NCBI GenBank assembly: GCA_020847555.1
Contig: JADLBT010000361.1
Location: 1-6,883 of the forward strand
Source: Gemmataceae bacterium
Lineage (GTDB): Bacteria > Planctomycetota > Planctomycetia > Gemmatales > Gemmataceae
DNA length: 6,883 bases
Direction: 5' to 3'
The translations under genes were made by a program, and so were the position numbers. The notes under the pieces were generated by a model that was given only the letters and a program-made list of their open reading frames with translations, was not told the DNA's origin and ran no database searches. Positions 1 to 4,374 of the stretch are shown piece by piece. How positions within the stretch are numbered: the first letter of the stretch is position 1; every line of letters begins with the position of its first letter.

Positions 1-192
1 ACGATTGTGACGCCGCATGCGTTGTGCTTGACCGACGAGTGTTTCCGCGGCGTCGGCGCCGCCGCCTGCCGCAGCATCCTCGACGTGGCCGCGGGGCGGG
101 CGCCGGCGAACGTGGTGAACCGGGCTGCCCTGGAGCAACCCGGCGTGCAAGAAAAGCTGCGCCGCTACGCCCAGCAAAGGGAAGGCCGGTGA
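1..192 (+). CDS. D-isomer-specific 2-hydroxyacid dehydrogenase, C-terminal fragment
   Basis: The reading frame is open from the first base and ends at TGA 190-192, so only the last 63 residues are present. The segment begins ITVTPHALCLTDECFRG. A TPH motif followed by a helix and then NVVN is typical of the end of NAD-dependent D-2-hydroxyacid dehydrogenases (phosphoglycerate dehydrogenase, hydroxypyruvate reductase and relatives), where this His is the catalytic acid/base; that role is family knowledge. The segment A-GRAPANVVNRAAL matches the usual last strand where the chain returns to the substrate-binding domain. The substrate cannot be told from this piece. There is no ACT-type regulatory domain after the catalytic domain, so it is not the long form of SerA. 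The gene converges on the protease gene, with a hairpin terminator between them. Confidence 0.8.
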   Translation, partial: TIVTPHALCLTDECFRGVGAAACRSILDVAAGRAPANVVNRAALEQPGVQEKLRRYAQQREGR

Positions 193-293
193 GGGCGAAC
201 AAGGTCAAGCGTACCCTGTGGCTCTACCGCGAAGGGCTGCGCCAGGGACTCGCGGCCTCCTCTGCCTTCGTAAGCGGGCGGGCCTTGCAAAAC

Positions 294-324
294 CGAAAGC
301 CCCGGGTAGCACCCGGGGCTTTCG
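294..324. terminator. Bidirectional hairpin terminator between convergent genes
   Basis: A perfect 14-bp inverted repeat has arms at 294-307 and 311-324 with the loop AGC. It lies between the stop of the dehydrogenase (192) and the stop of the protease (358). Read on the - strand the stem is followed directly by GTTTTGC, a short U-run, so it looks like an intrinsic terminator for the protease. On the + side the following TGCTCTTTCC is only a weak U-rich tail. The bases from 193 to 293 hold no gene that I can support. Confidence 0.8.
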
Positions 325-357
325 TGCTCTTTCCGCTCCGAATTGTCGCTGCAGCGG

Positions 358-1359
358 CTACCGCCCAGCCGCGGCCACGGTCTGACTGCGGACCAGCGGC
401 AGCTGGACGCGCACCTCGCGGCCGTCGCGCAGGACCGTCACGTCTACCGTCTGGCCGGGGCGGGCATCCCACAGGGCCCGCTCGATGTCGAATCGGTTCG
501 CGACCGTCACCCGTCCCAGGCCGACAATCGCGTCCCCCAGTTGCAGTCCGGCCCCGGCCGCGACGACGTTCGGATCGACCGCCGCCACGACGACGCGGCG
601 CGGTCCCTTCCCCTCGATCACCTGCTCGCGGCAGTTCAGCCCGTGACTGACGCCCGCCACCTTCCAGGCGCTCAGCCGGGCCGCCAGCACGCGCCGGACC
701 GTGTCGGCGCTGATCGCGAAGGCGATGCCGCGGGCGTCCTCGCGCAGGGCAACGTTGATGCCGATGATCGCGCCACGGATGTTCAGCAGCGGCCCGCCCG
801 AGTTCCCCGGGTTGATGCTGGCGTCGGTCTGGATGATGTCCGTCAGGACGTGCCCGGTGGGCATCGGGATCTTGCGGTGCAGGGCGCTGACGATCCCGCG
901 GGAAACCGTGTACGAGTAGCCGTAGGGGTGGCCGACGGCGATCACGTCCTGACCTTCCAGCAGGTTGCTGGACGTCCCCAGCGGCTGCGCCACCAGTTTC
1001 CGCCGGGCGTTGATGCGCAGCCCTGCCAGGTCGGTTTCCGGGTCGGTGAAGAGAACCTCAGCCCGGTACTCCGAATCGTCGAGCAGGCGGACCGTGACAT
1101 CGTTGGCGGCGGCGATGACGTGGCGATTGGTGAGGATGTAGCCGCGCTCGTCGATGACCAGGCCGGTGCCGGTCATCTCCCGGTTGCGGGTGCCGGCGTG
1201 GACCTTGACAGCGACGACGCTCGGCTTGACTTTCTGGACGGCCTTCACCGTCGGACTCGGCGGAACGTCCTCGGCGCTCTCCTCGGTCGCGGCCCCACGG
1301 CCGGCCATGAGCAGCGCGGCCAGCACCGCGGCCACACTGCGGATCTGCAACTGTCGCAT
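358..1359 (-). CDS. HtrA/DegP-like trypsin-fold serine protease with one PDZ domain, secreted
   Basis: This 333-residue protein is a DegP/DegS-type serine protease, probably acting on misfolded proteins outside the cytoplasm. Residues 1-24 form a signal peptide: Arg2 and Arg7, a hydrophobic core AAVLAALLMAG, then a small-residue cleavage region near RGAA. The triad is complete: His80 in LTNRHV, Asp110 in DPETDLAGL, and Ser187 in NPGNSGGPL. Residues from about 240 to 322 form a single PDZ domain (AGAGLQLGDAIVGL, then a final strand pair VTVLRDGREVRVQL). Two-PDZ DegP is longer, so the architecture is closer to DegS or to short planctomycete homologues. No transmembrane anchor is seen beyond the signal segment, which could alternatively stay uncleaved as an anchor. 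The ATG at 1357-1359 is preceded by AAGGA about 7 bases upstream. It is transcribed away from the Rad52-like gene. Confidence 0.93.
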   Translation of the reverse strand: MRQLQIRSVAAVLAALLMAGRGAATEESAEDVPPSPTVKAVQKVKPSVVAVKVHAGTRNREMTGTGLVIDERGYILTNRHVIAAANDVTVRLLDDSEYRAEVLFTDPETDLAGLRINARRKLVAQPLGTSSNLLEGQDVIAVGHPYGYSYTVSRGIVSALHRKIPMPTGHVLTDIIQTDASINPGNSGGPLLNIRGAIIGINVALREDARGIAFAISADTVRRVLAARLSAWKVAGVSHGLNCREQVIEGKGPRRVVVAAVDPNVVAAGAGLQLGDAIVGLGRVTVANRFDIERALWDARPGQTVDVTVLRDGREVRVQLPLVRSQTVAAAGR

Positions 1360-1589
1360 CGCTCCATCCTTTCGGCAGCCTGGCGGCCTCCGGGGCTGCG
1401 GAGGTCCATGGCTTTCCGCCCCCGCCTCGCGACGGGTTTAGCTTTGTCGTGGTGATGCCTGTTATTCCGCGTTGAGCGAATCCACTCACGACAAGAGTAG
1501 TGCGCGAAATTCCGGTCGAGCGGGAAATGCCGGCAAAATTCCCCGAACTCGCCGTCAGCGGCTTGATGAAACCCGGGAATCGGCTGGGG

Positions 1590-1618
1590 TTGTAATGTGT
1601 ACAATAGTACATTATAAC
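1590..1618 (+). promoter_or_regulatory. Sigma70-like promoter for the Rad52-like gene
   Basis: TTGTAA at 1590-1595 (4 of 6 matches to TTGACA) is followed by exactly 17 bases and then TATAAC at 1613-1618 (5 of 6 matches to TATAAT). This would start transcription near 1625 and give a leader of about 95 bases before the ATG at 1720. It stands out because the surrounding DNA is GC-rich. The spacer carries a palindrome, so repressor control is plausible. Planctomycete promoter consensus is poorly known to me, so this is a prediction. Confidence 0.55.
1598..1611. promoter_or_regulatory. Palindromic operator candidate TGTAC-N4-GTACA
   Basis: The 14 bases TGTACAATAGTACA form a perfect inverted repeat with 5-bp arms and a 4-bp spacer, lying between the -35 and -10 boxes. 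A second, wider symmetry (TAATGT 1593-1598 and ACATTA 1609-1614) is centred one base away. The core GTAC-N4-GTAC has the layout of LexA boxes with 4-bp spacers, such as the cyanobacterial type GTAC-N4-GTWC and the Gram-positive GAAC-N4-GTTC. As the gene it controls is a recombination protein, SOS-type control by LexA is an attractive inference but is not shown. Confidence 0.5.
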
Positions 1619-1619
1619 A
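1611..1619 (-). promoter_or_regulatory. Extended -10 element facing the protease gene
   Basis: On the - strand the same AT-rich island reads TGTTATAAT, a perfect extended -10 (TG, one base, TATAAT). No good -35 lies 17 bases upstream, though extended -10 promoters can do without one. It would give the protease a long leader of roughly 245 bases, which weakens the case. If real, the palindrome at 1598-1611 would lie at its start site and could control both genes. Confidence 0.3.
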
Positions 1620-1707
1620 GAATGGGGAAGGGGAGGCCGCGTAACGCTCAATACCCACCACCGGACGAACCGACAACCTGACACAGAGGCTTCCCCCCGG
1701 CGAAGAG

Positions 1708-1712
1708 AGGAG
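1708..1712 (+). promoter_or_regulatory. Ribosome binding site deciding the ATG 1720 start
   Basis: AGGAG at 1708-1712 stands 7 bases before ATG 1720. An in-frame TTG at 1714 lies only 1 base after the site, too close to be used, so ATG 1720 is preferred. Confidence 0.75.
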
Positions 1713-1719
1713 ATTGAAC

Positions 1720-2595
1720 ATGCAGCTCGCAACACCCGACAAGCACGACCCGCGGGCGACGTCAGCGGATGTGGACGCGCTGACGCAGGCGCTGGCCGAG
1801 CCGTTTGCGCCGACGGAGGTGAAGTTCAAGCCGGCGGTCGTGAGCGGGAACCGGGCGATGGCGCTGGCGTATGTGGACGCCCGCGTCATCCAGGATCGAC
1901 TCGACGACGTCCTCGGGCCGATGAACTGGCAGGACGATTACGAGTGCCTGACCGATGGGTCGGTTGTGTGCCGACTGCGGCTGCGCCTCGGCGACGAGTG
2001 GATCACCAAGGTGGACGTCGGTGGACCGAGCGAGCAGCCGGACGGCGGCGACCGGCTCAAGGCCGCGTTCAGTGATGCCCTGAAGCGCGCGGCGGTCAAG
2101 TTCGGGGTCGGCCGCTACCTGTATCGGCTGCCGGCCCAGTGGGTCGATTACGACCCGCGCAAGAAGCAGTTCGTGCGGCCGCCAACCCTGCCCGCCTTCG
2201 CCGTGCCGGTGAAGGGAAAGGCGAAGAGGAAGCAGGAGCGCGAGGTAAAGGAGAAGGAACCGGCCGCGAAGGAGGTCCGGCCGACGGTCGTGGTGGCGGC
2301 GGCGCCGGCACCGAAGCAGGCCCGCCCGGCGGGGAAGGCGAGCCCGCACGCGCTCCCGGCCACCGGGGAGGAGTTGCAGCGGCGCCTGACCGACTACGAC
2401 GCGCGGCTGGCGGCCCAGGGCGTCTGCGAGCGCAGGGCGCTGCTCGACCACATCCTCCGGGCCGGCGCGAAGGCTGGCCACCCTGCGGACCTGTCCGCCT
2501 GGGCCGGCCCGGCAATCCTGCTCGCCGTCGAGGAGACGAAGGCGTTCGAGACCCAGTGCCGCGAGCGGCAGCCGAAGCAGAAGGACGTGGCGTAG
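1720..2595 (+). CDS. Rad52/DdrA-like single-strand DNA annealing protein
   Basis: This 291-residue protein looks like a member of the Rad52/Rad22 family, which includes Deinococcus DdrA and phage annealing proteins. Family members bind single-stranded DNA, protect ends and pair complementary strands. Residues about 30-145 form the core: the segment VIQDRLDDVLGPMNWQDDYE is the usual start, followed by strands SVVCRLRLRLGDEWITKVDVG, and the signature region with GDRLKAAFSDALKRAA and VKFGVGRYLY lies at about 110-135. The conserved DALKRAAVKFG core is the strongest evidence. Residues about 164-210 are a Lys/Glu/Ala/Pro-rich linker, probably disordered. Residues about 214-285 look helical and I do not recognise them. 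No RecA or nuclease gene lies beside it. It has its own predicted promoter and palindrome, and a 97-base gap with a hairpin separates it from pyrK. A phage origin is possible, but the composition matches the neighbours. Confidence 0.85.
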   Translation: MQLATPDKHDPRATSADVDALTQALAEPFAPTEVKFKPAVVSGNRAMALAYVDARVIQDRLDDVLGPMNWQDDYECLTDGSVVCRLRLRLGDEWITKVDVGGPSEQPDGGDRLKAAFSDALKRAAVKFGVGRYLYRLPAQWVDYDPRKKQFVRPPTLPAFAVPVKGKAKRKQEREVKEKEPAAKEVRPTVVVAAAPAPKQARPAGKASPHALPATGEELQRRLTDYDARLAAQGVCERRALLDHILRAGAKAGHPADLSAWAGPAILLAVEETKAFETQCRERQPKQKDVA

Positions 2596-2623
2596 CGCGC
2601 GCAGTTTCTAAACTACGGATGGC

Positions 2624-2668
2624 GAGGAAGGTCCACGGGGCGCGGGCTGCGCCCCGTGGACCTTCCTC
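2624..2668. repeat. Perfect 20-bp hairpin, REP-like element, copy 1
   Basis: Arms at 2624-2643 and 2649-2668 are perfectly complementary over 20 bp around the loop GGGCT. The arm contains GTCCACGGG, also seen in the hairpin at 3560-3583. It lies in the 97-base gap between the Rad52-like gene and pyrK. No U-run follows on either strand, so a classic intrinsic terminator is unlikely; a mobile palindromic repeat or an RNA-stabilising hairpin fits better. A small separate inverted repeat, AGTTT-CT-AAACT, lies just upstream at 2603-2614. Confidence 0.75.
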
Positions 2669-2692
2669 CGGGATGACAAGGAAGGGAGCGGC

Positions 2693-3547
2693 ATGAGCGA
2701 CCATCCTCCGGCCTCCGCGCCGTTCGTCCAGGTTGGCTGCACGGTCCTGGAGAACGTCCGGCTCGCGCGCGACACCTTTCGCATCCGACTGGAGGCGCCG
2801 GACCTGGCGCGGCGGATCCGGCCCGGCCAGTTCCTGATGGTCCGTCTCGCCGACGGCACCGACCCGCTTCTCGGCCGGCCGTTTGCCCTCTACGACACCG
2901 TCCTCGACGCGCACGGCGAGCCGTTCGCCCTCGACGTGGTCTACCTGATCGTCGGCAAGATGACGCGCCGACTCGCGGGGATGCGGGCGGGCGACCGCGT
3001 CGAGGCGTGGGGGCCGCTGGGCAACGGGTTCCCCAATCTGGAAGGCGTCGCGCACACCGGCCTGGTGGCAGGTGGGATCGGCCAGACGCCGTTCCTGGCC
3101 TACGCGCGCGCGCTGCTCGGCGGGCGCGGCTACGGCGGACGGGCGGCGCGACGAGCGTGCAAGCGGGTGTCGATCTACTACGGCGTGCGGTCGGCGGACC
3201 TGGCGGCGGGCGTCGAGGATTTCCGGACCGCGGGGGCGGAGGTTCACCTCGCCACGAACGACGGCAGCCTCGGGTTTCACGGGTTCGTGACGCAGTTGCT
3301 GGAGCAGCACGAGCGGCCGGGGCACCTGGTCGGCTGCGGTCCCGAGCCGATGCTGCGGGCGCTGGCGGCCCTGGCCGGACGCTGGGGCGTGCCGTGCCAC
3401 CTGTCCCTCGAAACGCCGATGGCCTGCGGTGTCGGCATCTGCTTCAGCTGCGTCACGAAGGTGAAGGCCGGCGACGGGTGGGACTACCGGCGCGTCTGCG
3501 TCGAGGGTCCGGTCTTTGACGCTGCCGCCCTGGCCTGGGAGGGTTGA
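2693..3547 (+). CDS. pyrK: Dihydroorotate dehydrogenase B, electron-transfer subunit
   Basis: PyrK passes electrons from dihydroorotate oxidation, received from the PyrD FMN subunit, through a 2Fe-2S cluster and FAD to NAD+, in pyrimidine synthesis in the cytoplasm. The 284 residues follow the family order. The FAD domain covers about 12-115 with RPFALYD (62-68). The NAD-binding domain has VAGGIGQTP (125-133) and GCGPEPM (214-220). The cluster motif uses Cys245, Cys250, Cys253 and Cys269 (C-x4-C-x2-C-x15-C), the spacing known for PyrK. All four cysteines are present. The ATG at 2693 follows a purine-rich AAGGAAGGGAG (2678-2688). No pyrD lies beside it in the window, so its partner must be elsewhere. 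Its stop is 7 bases from the stop of the converging methyltransferase gene. Another NAD(P)H-flavin reductase of the same fold is the only real alternative, and the cluster motif makes it less likely. Confidence 0.92.
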   Translation: MSDHPPASAPFVQVGCTVLENVRLARDTFRIRLEAPDLARRIRPGQFLMVRLADGTDPLLGRPFALYDTVLDAHGEPFALDVVYLIVGKMTRRLAGMRAGDRVEAWGPLGNGFPNLEGVAHTGLVAGGIGQTPFLAYARALLGGRGYGGRAARRACKRVSIYYGVRSADLAAGVEDFRTAGAEVHLATNDGSLGFHGFVTQLLEQHERPGHLVGCGPEPMLRALAALAGRWGVPCHLSLETPMACGVGICFSCVTKVKAGDGWDYRRVCVEGPVFDAAALAWEG

Positions 3548-3554
3548 TGTGTCT

Positions 3555-4148
3555 CTAAAGTCCACGGGTAGCGTCCCGTGGGCCTGCGACCACTTCCAGC
3601 TCATCGCCCCACTGGTCCCACCCCTCCCGCCGCTCCCGCGCGAACAGTTCCAGGTACGGCCCCGGGCTGCAGCGCTCGATCAGGTCGTGGAACGCGGCCG
3701 GCTTGCGCGAGTGGTCGCGCTTCGGGGACGTGAGCAGGTTCACCTGCCGCCGCCCCGGGGACAGGGTCCGCGTGTTCTTGCCGCGCACCCCGAAGAGGAG
3801 CAACTCCGTCACGTTCCGGAAATAGAACCCGACGCCGCGCCCATCCGGTCCGCCGTCCTTGCGCGTCTTGTACCAGACGAGGTTGCTCTTGTACCGGAAG
3901 CCCCACGCTCGCAGCACCTCCAGCCCCTCGGGCAGCAGGGCGTTCGGCACCCACAGGTACAGGTGGCTGCGCGCGTCCGCCAAACTCCCGACCGGCAGAG
4001 CGCGGATCGCGTCCAGGTCCATCGTTCGGTAGCGGCGCAGCCGGTGGTGTTCCGGCGCGACCTTGCCGGTCCGGTTCTCGAACCGCCACGGCGGGTCCGC
4101 CAGGACCGTCCGATACCGCCCCTCGCCGTTCCGCAACAACTCGATCAT
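3555..4148 (-). CDS. MT-A70 family adenine-N6 DNA methyltransferase, solitary
   Basis: The 197-residue protein has the MT-A70 hallmarks: the catalytic DPPW (residues 18-21, in VLADPPWRFENRTGK), a hydrophobic strand HLYLWVPNALLPEGLEVL, the run GVGFYFRNVTELLLFG ending near residue 120, HSRKP (146-150), and YLELFARERREGWDQWGDE near 165-183. Members transfer a methyl group from S-adenosylmethionine to adenine N6; in bacteria and phages the substrate is usually DNA. The DNA target site cannot be read from the sequence. Start ATG 4148 has GAGGG four bases upstream; longer starts at ATG 4190 and ATG 4283 lack a ribosome site and add an unstructured, repeat-like tract. The last ten codons (AGPRDATRGL, then TAG) lie in a hairpin repeat, so the C-terminus may be acquired. 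No restriction endonuclease or specificity gene is adjacent, so it is probably an orphan methylase. Confidence 0.9.
   Translation of the reverse strand: MIELLRNGEGRYRTVLADPPWRFENRTGKVAPEHHRLRRYRTMDLDAIRALPVGSLADARSHLYLWVPNALLPEGLEVLRAWGFRYKSNLVWYKTRKDGGPDGRGVGFYFRNVTELLLFGVRGKNTRTLSPGRRQVNLLTSPKRDHSRKPAAFHDLIERCSPGPYLELFARERREGWDQWGDELEVVAGPRDATRGL
3560..3583. repeat. REP-like hairpin, copy 2, inside the methyltransferase 3' end
   Basis: GTCCACGGG (3560-3568) pairs with CCCGTGGGC (3575-3583) around the loop TAGCGT: nine pairs, one of them G-T. The arm matches the core of the hairpin at 2624-2668. It lies just past the pyrK stop (3547) and within the last codons of the methyltransferase. It could terminate or stabilise pyrK mRNA, but no U-run follows on the + strand. 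Its similarity to copy 1 suggests a dispersed repeat family. Confidence 0.65.
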
Positions 4149-4152
4149 CGTT

Positions 4153-4157
4153 CCCTC
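4153..4157 (-). promoter_or_regulatory. Ribosome binding site deciding the methyltransferase start
   Basis: On the - strand GAGGG lies four bases before ATG 4148. Neither longer in-frame ATG (4190, 4283) has a purine-rich site in front of it, which argues for the short form. Confidence 0.55.
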
Positions 4158-4206
4158 GAATTCTCGCGTGCCATCCGGTTTCCCAGTCATCCGGGGGTCT
4201 GTGGTG

Positions 4207-4227
4207 TCGCTTACGCTTCGGGCTCGG
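4207..4227. repeat. Short interspersed motif resembling a planctomycete dispersed repeat
   Basis: On the - strand this reads GAGCCCGAAGCGTAAGCGA. I recall such sequence recurring in non-coding DNA of Gemmata-type genomes, where frames through it give peptides like ARSVSD or SPKRKR; both peptides appear here in two - strand frames. Only one copy is in the window, so the repeat status rests on memory. Confidence 0.4.
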
Positions 4228-4289
4228 ATGGCGAGTTCGGCCGAGCGGCCCGGAACCCGGCAACCGGCGTAGAGAATCGGCATCGTTTC

Positions 4290-4298
4290 TGATATGAT
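4290..4298 (+). promoter_or_regulatory. Extended -10 promoter candidate for gyrA
   Basis: TGATATGAT is an extended -10 (TG, one base, TATGAT with 5 of 6 matches to TATAAT) inside the AT-rich tract. The -35 position shows only TAGAGA at 4270-4275, a poor match. Transcription would start near 4305 and leave a leader of about 70 bases before TTG 4375. Confidence 0.4.
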
Positions 4299-4357
4299 AA
4301 TGAAGAAGGAAATCGAGGATTTTATCTGCGAAAGTCCCGAGAATAACCGACTCGTTC

Positions 4358-4365
4358 AGGTGAGG
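4358..4365 (+). promoter_or_regulatory. Shine-Dalgarno site supporting a TTG start for gyrA
   Basis: AGGTGAGG is a close match to AGGAGG and sits 9 bases before TTG 4375. It overlaps the GTG codon at 4360, which itself lacks a site upstream. This decides in favour of the rare TTG start, giving a protein beginning MADELPPG. Confidence 0.55.
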
Positions 4366-4374
4366 ATTCCTGCC

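Larger units (their letters stand above)
1360..1719. other. Divergent intergenic control region (protease / Rad52-like gene)
   Basis: This 360-base stretch separates two divergent genes. I see no convincing gene: the one modest + strand open frame, at 1472-1681, has no ribosome site and a composition unlike a protein. The region is GC-rich except for an AT-rich island near 1590-1620 that holds the promoter and palindrome described separately. A 6-bp hairpin (CCTCCG 1387-1392 with CGGAGG 1399-1404) lies in what would be the 5' leader of the protease. Nothing else recognisable was seen. Confidence 0.6.
4149..4374. other. Divergent intergenic region between methyltransferase and gyrA
   Basis: This 226-base stretch starts GC-rich and turns clearly AT-rich from about 4281 to 4345, just before gyrA. 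The - strand frame of the methyltransferase stays open up to 4283, but the peptide there looks like read-through of a repeat rather than a domain. In the gyrA frame, ATGs at 4294 and 4300 would add a 25-27 residue lysine/glutamate-bearing leader; I judge this to be promoter and leader DNA. Confidence 0.55.

Noticed and set aside
343..1455. 370-codon + strand open frame opposite the protease
   Set aside because: It mirrors the protease gene, which has a full catalytic triad, signal peptide and PDZ domain; the + frame shows no domain.
1593..1614. Deinococcus radiation/desiccation response motif (RDRM) upstream of a DdrA-like gene
   Set aside because: The arms TAATGT and ACATTA resemble the RDRM arms, but the spacing is 10 bases instead of about 5 and the inner palindrome is a better fit.
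1472..1681. Small + strand open frame of 69 codons in the intergenic region
   Set aside because: It has no ribosome site, runs through the predicted promoter and palindrome, and its peptide has no protein-like pattern.
1624..1696. Long-range pairing GGGGAAG (1624-1630) with CTTCCCC (1690-1696) in the leader of the Rad52-like gene
   Set aside because: Seven bases over a 59-base loop are easily found by chance in G/C-rich DNA; there is no riboswitch-like architecture.
2624..2668. Hairpin as intrinsic terminator of the Rad52-like gene or as an attenuator of pyrK
   Set aside because: The stem is strong, but no U-run follows on either strand and no alternative antiterminator pairing or leader peptide was found.
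2096..3604. 502-codon - strand open frame across the Rad52-like gene and pyrK
   Set aside because: The peptide is Arg/Pro/Ala-rich low complexity and opposes two well-supported genes.
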